Positions 16,769 to 25,709 of a DNA stretch of 64,000 bases are shown in pieces. Below the pieces are notes generated by a model. The model did no database searches. It was not told where the DNA came from and worked only from the letters and a program-made list of their open reading frames with translations. The stretch spans positions 248,001 through 312,000 of the forward strand of contig NZ_JHEI01000132.1 in NCBI RefSeq assembly GCF_001273835.1, in the 5' to 3' direction. This DNA is from Leucobacter celer subsp. astrifaciens (lineage in GTDB: Bacteria > Actinomycetota > Actinomycetes > Actinomycetales > Microbacteriaceae). How positions within the stretch are numbered: position 1 is the stretch's first letter; each line of letters begins with the position of its first letter. The translations under genes were made by a program, and so were the position numbers.

Positions 16769-19700
16769 TCAGCCCGCTGAGGCGCGGCTGTCCGCCCTGT
16801 ACAGGAAGGCCGCCATGGCTTCGCGGCTGACCGAACTCTTCGGCGCGTACTTCGGCCGACCGCCGGGCTGTCGGATGCCGGTCGATATCCCGGTCTCGTT
16901 CATCCAGGAGATCTGTCGGAAGAAGCGATCCCGGGGGTGCACATCGGCGAACGGCGACGCCTGCGGGGGCGCTGAGAGGGGCGTTGCGTCGCGTCGATGG
17001 AGGAAGACCGCCAAGGCTTCGCGGGTGACGTGCGCTTTGGGGCGATATGTCGGCTTGCCGGACGCCTGCCGGTGACCGGTGCTCAGCTTCGAATCCCACA
17101 TCCAGGAGATCTCCCGGTAGAACTTGTCGCCTGGCTGCACGTCCGCAAAGTGAGATACTCTCGGCGCTCGGTAATCCTTCGGCGCAGACGATCGATAGAG
17201 GAAAGCAGCCATCGCCTCACGTGTCACCGGGGCCTGGGGCTCGTAGACGCGGTACGCTCTGCCCCGGGCGTCGATCCGGCTGATCCCGGTGGAGATGCCG
17301 CGCTGTGCCATCCAGTGGATCTCGCGCGCGAACTTGCTGCTCGGAGTGACATCGCGGAAGACCGGCTGCGGCGGTGTGACCGGCGTCTCGTCGTCATCGT
17401 CGTCACCGCTGCTGTCGTCGGCGTCCGTCACAGAGAACAGGTACCGCGTGCGCGCCGTCTCCTCATCGGGAAGCCAGGCCTCGATCCGGAACGAGGCGCC
17501 GGTGAGCCCCTCGGGGAAGAGCCGGTCGATCGGCACCACCGGAAGGCCGCTCGGGTGCGGGGCCGCACCGGCTCGCAACTGCTCGTAGCCCTCGCACAGA
17601 TCCCGCTGCTCCCCGGTGGTGTTCGACTGCATCCAGAAGCAGATGTTCCCGGAGTACCCGCCGTCGCCCGCGTCGGCGGTGCTCTCCTCCTCGGTGCCTC
17701 CGAGCACATCGACCACGAAGACGGGCTTCCCGGTCTTCTCGTGGATCAGGTTGGTGTCGGGGTAGCCGTCTGCGAGCAGCGCGGCATCGTAGATCAGCGG
17801 CACCCGGCGGTCGTCGTAGGCGGGCACCACCTCGACGTCGAGCATGAAGGTGTTGCGCACCCGCTCGGCGCCGTTCACCGCCTCGATGGTGATCGGCGTG
17901 CTGAAGGTGCCGATGTCGTTCGCCGTGAGGCGGCCGCGGTAGTTGAGTTCCCACTCGGATCCGCTCCAGTCGAGCGACAGCATTCCCGTCTCGCGCACGA
18001 GCGGCAAGAACCGGCCCAGCTGGCCGTCCCCCAGCGCGAAGGCGACCGTGCTGCTACCGGACCGGCCCTCCGGCAGCGGCAGATCGCCCGCAGCGAGGGT
18101 GGCGATGGTGGCCGTGCCGTCAGTGGCGATCGGGATCTGCAGCTGCGCGCTCTGCTGACCGTGCCAGTTGATGCGCGCGCTCGCATGGGCCGACGGTGCG
18201 GCCGGTTCGATCGAGAAGCGGCGGGTGCTGTCGATGGTGAGCTCGCGCACCGCCGTCGTGCCCCACTGATTCGCGATCGAGACGATCACGGGCTGAGAGA
18301 GATCGGTGTCGGGATGCAGCTCGTGGCTGAGCGTGCCCGCGGGCACTGTCACCGCGCACGAAACCGGGTCTGCGGAGCAGGGGAGTACCGCACGCATTGA
18401 GGGCGACTCCTCCTCGCCGGCCCGCTTGGGCCACTGCACCTCGACGGTGAACTCGTCGATCGGGACGTTCGCGGCCAACCGCAGCGACAGCTCCACGCCG
18501 TCGTAGCCGTTGTCGTGCAGCTCGGCCACCGGAATCTGGATCTCCGGCGCACCGACGGTGAACTCCACCCGGCCGTGCACGGGGTCGGTGTCCGGGGCGT
18601 CCAACCGCGTCATCGTGACCTCGGCGATGTGCTGCCCCACTCGATCGGGTGCGAAGGCGAGGCGGAACCCCGAGTGCACCGACGGTGTCTCGTCGCCCGG
18701 AGCGTACACGCGCCATTCGTAGCTGAACCGCGCGGCGTCGGTGAAGAACGCCGGCTGGTAGGCTCCCTCGTCGGTCAGCGGATTCGCTGAGAGCACCAGC
18801 GCGCGGTTCGGCAGCATCACCCCCGATGCGCTGGGGGTGATGCGAGGCGTGATCGACTCGGGCGGCAGCAGGCGCAGCAGGCCGTGCGAGCCGTCGGCGA
18901 GCACCACGGTGAGGGCGCCCAGCTGTCCCGCGACGGTGAACGGCTCGTCGGGTTCGGTCGCGGCGGTCAGCGATGTGAAGCCGCCGCGCCGCTTCGTGGG
19001 GCTGGTGTCATCGGGCCACCAGGCCCGGCTCGCCACGCTTGCTGCGGCGGCGGGATCGCTGTGCCGCGAATCGACGTACTCGAACGCCGTGGTGGGGACC
19101 CATGACCCGCTGTTGCTGCGGCTCAGCAGCCAGCCGTCGCGGAACATGAGCTCCTGGCTGCCGCGGTCGTGCGGCAGTTTGAGCGACACCACATCGGTCT
19201 CTTGTCCGTCGAGCGTCCACCGGTAGTCGGTGATGTCGCTGCGCTCGGAGAGCTGCCAGAGCGCGGGGAGCGGTCGTGCCGTGGCGCCATCCGACTCCGC
19301 GAGCGACTTGGAGAACAGCAGCGCGTTGATCTGATCCCGGGCCTCGGCACCCGAATGCTGCGGCGGGTGCTGCTGGAAGTGCTCGAACGCGGGAATATCC
19401 GGTTGGTAGGCGACGCCTTCACGGGCCGCCCGTTCTTCGTCGAGGCGCAGCACGTCGACACCCTGGCCCGCCGCGTTGCGCGAGAGCGTGGTGCCGACGG
19501 CCGCATCGCTCACGAACTGCCAGATGGAGACGGCGATCATTGCCAAGCTCACGAGGATGATGATTGCAGGACCGGTGACCGCGGCAACCGTGCTGAAGCT
19601 CGATGCCACCGATGCGCCAGTGGCGCTGCCGACGACGAAGCTGGATTTGAGCGCGTGCGGGAAGACCACGCCGATGATGATGGAGATGTTGACCGCGCCG

Positions 19701-20677
19701 ACCGCGACGAGCGCCCCGAGGGTGGCTCCCGCCGCGACCGAGACCCCGAGGCCCGCGGCCATGAAGGTGCCGATCTGCGCCTGCCGAACCTGCTCCGAGA
19801 ACACGGCATCGGACGCGAGCGCGGTGAGATCGTCCTCCGAGCCGGCCTGGAACGCGCCCCACGCGGTGAAGCTCTGCGCCGTGGGGATCGGCGCCCCCCG
19901 AAACAGGCTCGGTGTGCGCAGTTGGCACCAGGCGCGCAGCTCTTGCGGCAGGGCGGGAATCTGGGCGGCATCGATGCCCTCCGGGGCGGTCGGAGGCCTG
20001 AACGTGCACGGGTTCGCGAGGTAGTCGTCGTAGAGCTGCTTCGCCGCCACGGCTGACGTGAACTGCCGTTGCCGCAGTTGGTCGCGTACGTACTCGACCG
20101 CTGAGGTCTCGTGCGCCTCGAGCGCGTCGCCGTAGACGTAGCGGGTCATCAGGGCCTGCACCTCAGTGGTGATCAATGAGGCGAGCTGGCTGCGTGCGTA
20201 CTTGCGAATGCGGTTGTCGGCCGGCAGATCGTAGAGGGTGCGCAGCGTCTCCTCTGCCCTCGGCACGAGCCACCCGAGTGCGGCGGCGGCCTCCGGATTG
20301 CTGAACACCTCGGTGACGCTCGTCGCCGGAGGTGTGCCGAGCATGGTGAGCGGCTGGCGTACATCGCCGCCGGTGCAGGTATTCGTGACGAGCGAACCGA
20401 GCACCGCGACGTCTGACACGCACTGCGGAGCGGGAACGGGGGAATCGGGCTGGATGATCCCGTTCTGCACGATCACCTCGACAGGATCGGCAGCGGGATC
20501 AGTGCCGGGCAGGATCGGGATCGAGAAGTCGGGCAACTCGATGGCAGTACCGTTCTCCGCCTCAGCCCGTGGGGGGAGAGGCTCGACCACCAGCGTCGCG
20601 ACCAGGGCGGTGCCGAGCAGCAGGGCGAGTACCCGCCCGAGTCGTCGACCGAGAACTGCGGTGTTCGATGTGTGCAC
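16769..20677 (-). CDS. Large surface protein with central hydrophobic segment and three C-terminal SLH repeats
   Basis: The 1,302-residue protein starts at a GTG (20677) preceded by GGAAGGGGAAC. A Sec signal peptide (RVLALLLGTALVATLVV) comes first. An alpha-helical Cys-containing domain (about 40-300) is followed by a Gly/Ala-rich hydrophobic stretch of about 85 residues (about 302-387), long enough for two or three membrane passes. A long beta-rich region follows (about 400-1085), then an Asp-rich linker (SSGDDDDDE). Three SLH-like repeats end the protein (FADV...I.WM...G.STG...REAMAAFLYR), which normally bind cell-wall polymers. It is divergent from a LuxR/LAL regulator, which may control it. 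No enzymatic motif is recognised; a surface adhesin or contact-acting protein is possible. Confidence 0.82.
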   Translation of the reverse strand: MHTSNTAVLGRRLGRVLALLLGTALVATLVVEPLPPRAEAENGTAIELPDFSIPILPGTDPAADPVEVIVQNGIIQPDSPVPAPQCVSDVAVLGSLVTNTCTGGDVRQPLTMLGTPPATSVTEVFSNPEAAAALGWLVPRAEETLRTLYDLPADNRIRKYARSQLASLITTEVQALMTRYVYGDALEAHETSAVEYVRDQLRQRQFTSAVAAKQLYDDYLANPCTFRPPTAPEGIDAAQIPALPQELRAWCQLRTPSLFRGAPIPTAQSFTAWGAFQAGSEDDLTALASDAVFSEQVRQAQIGTFMAAGLGVSVAAGATLGALVAVGAVNISIIIGVVFPHALKSSFVVGSATGASVASSFSTVAAVTGPAIIILVSLAMIAVSIWQFVSDAAVGTTLSRNAAGQGVDVLRLDEERAAREGVAYQPDIPAFEHFQQHPPQHSGAEARDQINALLFSKSLAESDGATARPLPALWQLSERSDITDYRWTLDGQETDVVSLKLPHDRGSQELMFRDGWLLSRSNSGSWVPTTAFEYVDSRHSDPAAAASVASRAWWPDDTSPTKRRGGFTSLTAATEPDEPFTVAGQLGALTVVLADGSHGLLRLLPPESITPRITPSASGVMLPNRALVLSANPLTDEGAYQPAFFTDAARFSYEWRVYAPGDETPSVHSGFRLAFAPDRVGQHIAEVTMTRLDAPDTDPVHGRVEFTVGAPEIQIPVAELHDNGYDGVELSLRLAANVPIDEFTVEVQWPKRAGEEESPSMRAVLPCSADPVSCAVTVPAGTLSHELHPDTDLSQPVIVSIANQWGTTAVRELTIDSTRRFSIEPAAPSAHASARINWHGQQSAQLQIPIATDGTATIATLAAGDLPLPEGRSGSSTVAFALGDGQLGRFLPLVRETGMLSLDWSGSEWELNYRGRLTANDIGTFSTPITIEAVNGAERVRNTFMLDVEVVPAYDDRRVPLIYDAALLADGYPDTNLIHEKTGKPVFVVDVLGGTEEESTADAGDGGYSGNICFWMQSNTTGEQRDLCEGYEQLRAGAAPHPSGLPVVPIDRLFPEGLTGASFRIEAWLPDEETARTRYLFSVTDADDSSGDDDDDETPVTPPQPVFRDVTPSSKFAREIHWMAQRGISTGISRIDARGRAYRVYEPQAPVTREAMAAFLYRSSAPKDYRAPRVSHFADVQPGDKFYREISWMWDSKLSTGHRQASGKPTYRPKAHVTREALAVFLHRRDATPLSAPPQASPFADVHPRDRFFRQISWMNETGISTGIRQPGGRPKYAPKSSVSREAMAAFLYRADSRASAG

Positions 20678-20844
20678 GATGTTCCCCTTCCGGGCGCCAC
20701 CGACGGCCCCGAGCGGCGCCCTCCGCCGCGCTGCCTCCATTCGACCTGAGCTGCGCTGCTGCCGGTAGCGTGGTAGACCCGCGATTTCCCTGCGCGGGGT
20801 CGGCCATCGGGGCGGGCTATGATCCTGCCACGGCCCGTGGGTCA

Positions 20845-20850
20845 TATAAT
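20845..20850 (+). promoter_or_regulatory. Consensus -10 box giving a likely leaderless transcript
   Basis: TATAAT is a perfect -10 hexamer and ends only eight bases before the ATG at 20859. Transcription should therefore begin at or next to the start codon. No good -35 match is visible, so an activator may be needed. Confidence 0.55.
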
Positions 20851-20858
20851 TGGACACT

Positions 20859-23186
20859 ATGCACCGTTGCGCTGGACTCGAGGGGCCTCTGCCCTGGGCG
20901 AGCGGAAGTGACGGGCGTACGACGAGGAACAGCCCGATCTCACTCGATGAGACGCTCGCGCTTCTCGAGTTGCGCTTCGCGGGACCGGTAGACCTGTTTG
21001 CCGCGCGCGACCTCGGCCGTGCCGCGGGCTACGATCACGAATTGCTCGGCTGGTTCGCGGATGAGGCTCGGCGCGTCGGCGCGGTCGAACGCATCGACGG
21101 GATCGTGACGCTCGCCGGTGAGCCGGCTCGTGATGTCGTGCTGCCGTGGTTGCGCGGTGTCATGGCCGCTTGCGATCCCGACTGGGTCGATGCGGCAAGC
21201 GAGTTCGCTCTGCAAGCGCCTGCGGTGGCGGAGGAGTTATCGCACGAGGTGCGGCGGGCTACGACCGATCTCGTGGCGTTCGGTCTGGTGGAGCGCCAGA
21301 CCTCGGGCCGACTCGGTTTCCGTTCACCAGCCATCGCCGACGGGATGCGGCGATTCGCCTCCGACGCGCTCGCCGCTAGAGTGTATCGGCGCGCGCTCGA
21401 AGGGACCCGGTACGAGCCCGCTGCTGTGCTCTGGATGCTCGCGGCAGGCGAGCCGATCGCCGCCGCAGTCATCGTCGATGCGGCGGATCGTCTCGCCGAG
21501 GGGGGCGAATGGCAGCAGGTGTTGCGGCTCGTCGACCTGGTGTTCGCACAGCAGGCCTCTGGGCTGGAGAGGTCTGCCGCCGCCACGGCCGCTCGGGGCG
21601 ACGTCGCTGCAGCGGATGTCGGTGCACCTGATGCCCGCGCGTCTGATGCCGGTGCGCCTGGAGCTTCGGGAGCGGTGCGAGATGGGCTGCGCCAGGCTTC
21701 GGAACGTCTCGGCGTAGCCGAGCGGGCACGGCTGCGCATGCGCGCCGCCACAGCGGCGCGCATGCTGTTCGATACGGCTGAGAGCGTGGCCCGTATCGAT
21801 GACGCCGCGGCTGAGGCAGCGGCAGCCGATGACCCTGCCGCTGCCGAGTTGCGGGCCGAGATCGCGGTGGCTCGCGCTGAGATATTGCACTACGGCTCCG
21901 GTTCGCTTGACGCTGCGCTCGGCGAATTGGCCGATGACGTCGCGTTGCCTGCGGCCCAGCGCGCGCTGCTCGCGGCGCATCGCGTGCTGCATCTGGGGTA
22001 CGGCGGCCGCACGCGCTTGGCTGCCGAGGAAGCACGCCGTACCGCGGCACTGCGCCGAACCGCCTCGCCGCTGCTGCGCCTGCGCGTGCACGTGGTCGAG
22101 GCGCTCGCGCTGAGCGCTGCCGGGCAGCCCGAGGCCGGCTTGCGGCGCTCCCTTGCTCTGTCGGCCGCAGCCCGTGAGCTGCCCGCGGCCGAGGCTGCCG
22201 CGGCGCAGGAGGCGTTGCGGGTGGCCATCACGGTGACGGCGCTCAACTGCAACGGTCCCGCCGCCTATGCGCAGCTGCTCACTTATGTCTCCGACACGAG
22301 TGCGCACCCCGATGGGCCCGAACTCATACGCTATTTTTTCGCGCGGGCTGGATGGGAGCTGGCATGCGGGCGCGTGGCCGAGGCGCGTGCCCTTGCGGAG
22401 AAGACGCTGCGCGCCACCGAGCGAACCGACCCGAGCGGCCTGGCGCCCGCGGTCCTCGTGACCGTCGGGGTGACGGCTGCGCTGCAGGGCGAACTCGACA
22501 TCGCCGCCGAGATGCTGCGCCGTTTCGAGAAAGCACGAGCGCGTGGGACCGCGGTGATCGGAGGCGGGCTCCAGTCGGGCGCTGCGCAGCTGCGCTTCCT
22601 GCTTGGGCGCCGGGAGGCGATGCCGCTGCTGCGTGAATCCGTTGACGCGTTCGTCGCCGAAGGGCAGTACGGCTATGCCGCAGAAGCCCTGTTCAGCGGA
22701 GTGCGTTTCGGTAAGCAGGAGGCGGCGGGCGCGCTGCTGGGATTCGCCCCGCACCTCGACGGCACGTTGCATGCACTGCGCGTCGACCTGGCGAGGGCGC
22801 TCGTCGACGACGATCCCGTGGCCATCTTCACGGCAGCCGAGGGCTTCGAAGCCGCTGGACTCGCGGTCTACGCCGCCGAGGCAGCGGCGAGCGTCGTGCG
22901 TCACCCCGGGGTTCCCGACACGGTGCGACGCCGCGCGGGCGTGATGGCGCGTGCGGCGATCGACCAGTTCGGTCTTGAGCACCACCCGCTGATGCGCGGC
23001 GTGCCAGGCGGGGAGGGAACGCCTCTGACTCCGCGAGAGCAGCAGGTCGCGCGGCACATTGCCGAGGGGCTCAGCAACGAGGAGATAGCTGCACGCTGGG
23101 GCGTTTCGCCGCGCACGGTCGAGGGGCACATCACGCGCCTGTACCGGAAGACGGGTGAGCGGAGGAGATCACCAGGGCGCCGATGA
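20859..23186 (+). CDS. LuxR-type regulator, LAL-like but without an N-terminal P-loop
   Basis: The protein has 775 residues from the ATG at 20859; a TTG at 20850 is a possible but less likely start. The C-terminus is a clear LuxR helix-turn-helix (LTPREQQVARHIAEGL, then NEEIAARWGVSPRTVEGHI, about residues 722-765). The middle is a long alanine-rich alpha-helical solenoid of the TPR/MalT kind. I see no Walker A motif, so it is not a standard LAL ATPase. Codon use differs from its neighbours: TTA Leu (21237), ATA Ile (22327 and near 23085) and TTT codons occur. It is divergent from the large SLH protein. A transferred gene pair is a reasonable inference. Confidence 0.8.
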   Translation: MHRCAGLEGPLPWASGSDGRTTRNSPISLDETLALLELRFAGPVDLFAARDLGRAAGYDHELLGWFADEARRVGAVERIDGIVTLAGEPARDVVLPWLRGVMAACDPDWVDAASEFALQAPAVAEELSHEVRRATTDLVAFGLVERQTSGRLGFRSPAIADGMRRFASDALAARVYRRALEGTRYEPAAVLWMLAAGEPIAAAVIVDAADRLAEGGEWQQVLRLVDLVFAQQASGLERSAAATAARGDVAAADVGAPDARASDAGAPGASGAVRDGLRQASERLGVAERARLRMRAATAARMLFDTAESVARIDDAAAEAAAADDPAAAELRAEIAVARAEILHYGSGSLDAALGELADDVALPAAQRALLAAHRVLHLGYGGRTRLAAEEARRTAALRRTASPLLRLRVHVVEALALSAAGQPEAGLRRSLALSAAARELPAAEAAAAQEALRVAITVTALNCNGPAAYAQLLTYVSDTSAHPDGPELIRYFFARAGWELACGRVAEARALAEKTLRATERTDPSGLAPAVLVTVGVTAALQGELDIAAEMLRRFEKARARGTAVIGGGLQSGAAQLRFLLGRREAMPLLRESVDAFVAEGQYGYAAEALFSGVRFGKQEAAGALLGFAPHLDGTLHALRVDLARALVDDDPVAIFTAAEGFEAAGLAVYAAEAAASVVRHPGVPDTVRRRAGVMARAAIDQFGLEHHPLMRGVPGGEGTPLTPREQQVARHIAEGLSNEEIAARWGVSPRTVEGHITRLYRKTGERRRSPGRR

Positions 23187-23221
23187 TCTGGTGCGAGGCG
23201 AGTGCCTACGCTGAGTACGCG

Positions 23222-23259
23222 AGATGGCCCGCACTCGCGGAAGCGAATGCGGGCCATCT
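23222..23259. terminator. Bidirectional hairpin terminator
   Basis: AGATGGCCCGCA and TGCGGGCCATCT form a perfect 12-bp stem around a 14-base loop. It lies between the convergent regulator and lipoprotein genes. Confidence 0.7.
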
Positions 23260-23275
23260 GAACGAGTTGCCCGAT

Positions 23276-23812
23276 CTAGTTGGTCGTGCAGAGCTCGCTG
23301 AGCTCCGAGCTCGCTGCGGTGAGTGCCTCGGTCTTGTCCTGGATATCCGTCTGCAGATCCTGAGCCTGCTGCTGCAGTTCGGTGCTCTTCTCCTGCAGTT
23401 CCTCGATCTTGGCCATCGCCTCGGGATCGCTCGGGTCGAGATCCGACAGGTCAGAGAGCTCTTGGAAGCCCGACAGATCGACCTGCTCGAGCACACCGAC
23501 GAACGAGTTGTACTCGGTGACGAAGCCGTCGAGCGCGGTGCTGACCTCTTCGTTGGTGACCTTCTTCTGGGTGTCGCTGAGCGCTTCCTTGATGGGCTGG
23601 AAGATCGCGTTGAAATCGACTTCCTCACCCTGCAGCGCACCCTGGAGGGCCTGCTGCGTGTCGGCCTGCGACTGCGTCACGACCTCGGTCATGGTCTCCT
23701 CGGCGATCTTGCAGGCGTCGGCGACGCTCTGCCCGCCCGAGCAGGATGCGAGCGCGAGTGCGAGCCCTGCTGCTGCGACGACGGCGCCCGTGCGGCGAAC
23801 GATCGAATTCAT
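23276..23812 (-). CDS. Small coiled-coil lipoprotein
   Basis: The 178-residue product has a lipobox LASC with the lipidated Cys at about residue 24. Cys34 and the near-terminal Cys (ELCTTN) could form a disulfide. The rest is largely helical, with a Gln/Glu-rich heptad stretch near the C-terminus (AKIEELQEKSTELQQQAQDL). It is probably an extracytoplasmic membrane-anchored protein. The ATG is preceded by a GGAAGGAAC-like site. No family was recognised. Confidence 0.78.
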   Translation of the reverse strand: MNSIVRRTGAVVAAAGLALALASCSGGQSVADACKIAEETMTEVVTQSQADTQQALQGALQGEEVDFNAIFQPIKEALSDTQKKVTNEEVSTALDGFVTEYNSFVGVLEQVDLSGFQELSDLSDLDPSDPEAMAKIEELQEKSTELQQQAQDLQTDIQDKTEALTAASSELSELCTTN

Positions 23813-23966
23813 AGTGAGTTCCTTCCCCCTGTATTGCAGGCACTCAAGCGAGTGCCCCGGGAAGTCTACAGACCCTGCCGCCGAGATTCGAACCGCGACC
23901 GTGACGGAGGGCGGCCGACACCGTCCGGCAGTGGCTGCCGGCGGCGAGGTCAGTAGGCTGGAGAGC

Positions 23967-24722
23967 ATGGACAGCGCCAACAGAGACGCCGAGAACCGTG
24001 CGGATGCACCTGACCAGGACGCCTCAGCGGTCCGCGCGGCAGAGGCGCTGGCGCGCGTCGCCCGCACCGTGCGCACCATGGTGCGGCCCGGCGGCTGCGC
24101 CTGGCATGCGGCCCAGACGCACGAGTCGCTGACCCGCTACCTGGTCGAGGAGACCGCCGAGTTCATCGACGCGATCGAGCGGGAGCTGCCCGCCGACGAG
24201 GCCCGGTCGGAGCTCGGCGACGTGCTCTATCAGGTGCTCTTCCACGCAGCGATCGCGGAGCGCGACGGCGAGGGTTACGACCTCGCGGCCGTCGCCGACG
24301 CGTTGAACGAGAAGCTGGTCGCGCGTCATCCGCACGTCTTCGGCGACCGGGGCTACATGTCCGTCGAGGAGCTGAACGCGGAGTGGGAGCGCCTCAAGGA
24401 GGACGCGGCGGGGGAGGATCGCGGATCCCGCAGCCCGCTCGACGGCATCCCCGTGGGGATGCCCGTGCTCGCGCGGGCGGCGAAGGTCGTGGACCGGCTG
24501 CGGCGCGCGGGGCTCATCAACCCCTCGGCGACGGAGCGCTCCCACGAGGACCCGCTCGCGGCGGTGATCGGCCCCGACGAGCAGCGACTCGCGGAGTTCG
24601 GCATCGGCGACGCGATGCTCGCGCTCGTGACCCGCGCGAACGCCGCGGGAGTGGATCCGGATCGCGCCCTGCGACTCGCGGTGGATCGCCTCTCGGCCAG
24701 GGTCATGCACGGCGAGGGCTGA
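23967..24722 (+). CDS. mazG: Nucleoside triphosphate pyrophosphohydrolase
   Basis: MazG hydrolyses (d)NTPs to monophosphate and pyrophosphate and cleans the nucleotide pool. The all-alpha metal-binding motif is clear (CAWHAAQTHESL, LVEETAEF and ELGDVLYQVLFHA, about residues 50-93). The protein has 251 residues, with a less conserved C-terminal half. mazG usually lies next to mfd and eno in this group; here it is separated from mfd by 7 kb of surface-protein and regulator genes. Confidence 0.92.
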   Translation: MDSANRDAENRADAPDQDASAVRAAEALARVARTVRTMVRPGGCAWHAAQTHESLTRYLVEETAEFIDAIERELPADEARSELGDVLYQVLFHAAIAERDGEGYDLAAVADALNEKLVARHPHVFGDRGYMSVEELNAEWERLKEDAAGEDRGSRSPLDGIPVGMPVLARAAKVVDRLRRAGLINPSATERSHEDPLAAVIGPDEQRLAEFGIGDAMLALVTRANAAGVDPDRALRLAVDRLSARVMHGEG

Positions 24723-24740
24723 CCCCGCGAGAAGGGTCAG
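24719..24740. terminator. Hairpin over the convergent mazG and luxR ends
   Basis: CTGACCC and GGGTCAG pair around an 8-base loop and cover both stop codons. Confidence 0.55.
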
Positions 24741-25603
24741 AGAATGAGACCTCGCATGCGCGCCCCGGAGACGGCCGCGTGCCGCGTGGACACCCCGAGC
24801 TTGGACATCGCCGCCTGCATGTAGCTCTTCACCGTGCTCTCGGTGAGCCCGAGGGCCGCGCCGATCTGCGCGTTCGTGCCGCCGAGCGCCGCGTGCGCGA
24901 GCACGTCGGTCTCGCGCCGCGAGAGCGTGACCGTCGGCTCGTCGACAAGCGCGGCCTCGCCGTTGGCGGGGCCGCCGATCCCGGCCAGCCGCCGCTCGAG
25001 CAGCGAGAGGCGTTCGCGCAGCGCGGGATCCGCGACCTCGGCCGCGATGCTGCGCAGCTCGGCGTGACTGCTGCGCAGCGCCTCGAGCACTGGCGCCGGA
25101 GTCTCCGACTGCCGCGCCCGATCGAGTGCAGCGGCCGTGACGCGCCGTTCGACCTCGTCCTGCACGCGGATCTCCTGCCCGAACGCGCCGGCCACCGAGG
25201 CGGCGGCGTGCACGAACGACGCGCCGGGCACCGAGCCCCCGCGCGTGCCGCCGTAGAGCACGGCTCGCACGGCGCCGCCGACCATCACCGGCATCGCGAA
25301 CAGCGAGACGATGCCCTCGGTGCTGATCTCGGCGTCGTAGTCGTGGGTGATGTGCCGCGAGCGGGCGTAGTCGGTCGTGAGCCGAGGCCGGCACTCGCTC
25401 ATCGCCCGTCCGCCGAGGCCGCGGCTGTGCTCGACCCGCAGACCCTGCAGGCTGAGCGTGCGATGGCCGGCGAGCGCGGTGATCGTGGAGACCCCGCCAG
25501 ATTCGAAGCCGCCGAAGGCGAGCGGGAACCGCGTGGCGCGCGCGAACTCCGCGACGGCGTCGTCGAGCGTGCGCTGAGCGGAGGCGTCGGTGAGTTGCGT
25601 CAT
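24737..25603 (-). CDS. RamA-like LuxR regulator with GAF-type sensory domain
   Basis: The protein has 288 residues, close to the 282 I recall for Corynebacterium RamA, the acetate-metabolism activator. The N-terminal GAF-like domain (about 10-150) is followed by a linker helix and a LuxR helix-turn-helix at the C-terminus (TLSRRETDVLAHAAL, then NAQIGAALGLTESTVKSYM). It is divergent from the acyl-CoA synthetase gene, 106 bp apart, so it probably controls that locus. The shared gap contains CGGGGGT at 25620-25626, similar to the G-run boxes described for RamA; this is a weak match. Confidence 0.78.
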   Translation of the reverse strand: MTQLTDASAQRTLDDAVAEFARATRFPLAFGGFESGGVSTITALAGHRTLSLQGLRVEHSRGLGGRAMSECRPRLTTDYARSRHITHDYDAEISTEGIVSLFAMPVMVGGAVRAVLYGGTRGGSVPGASFVHAAASVAGAFGQEIRVQDEVERRVTAAALDRARQSETPAPVLEALRSSHAELRSIAAEVADPALRERLSLLERRLAGIGGPANGEAALVDEPTVTLSRRETDVLAHAALGGTNAQIGAALGLTESTVKSYMQAAMSKLGVSTRHAAVSGARMRGLIL

Positions 25604-25709
25604 CGTTACTACCAACTTTCGGGGGTGTTTCATGCTAACCCGAATATCTAGCATCGTGAACGCCACCGTAACGAAGCGGTGAAAGATCACGATTTCAAAG
25701 GAGAAACCA

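Noticed and set aside
16769..20857. Start of the large SLH protein at 20857
   Set aside because: The GTG at 20677 follows a good ribosome-binding site and directly precedes a signal peptide; the upstream 60 codons overlap the divergent promoter.
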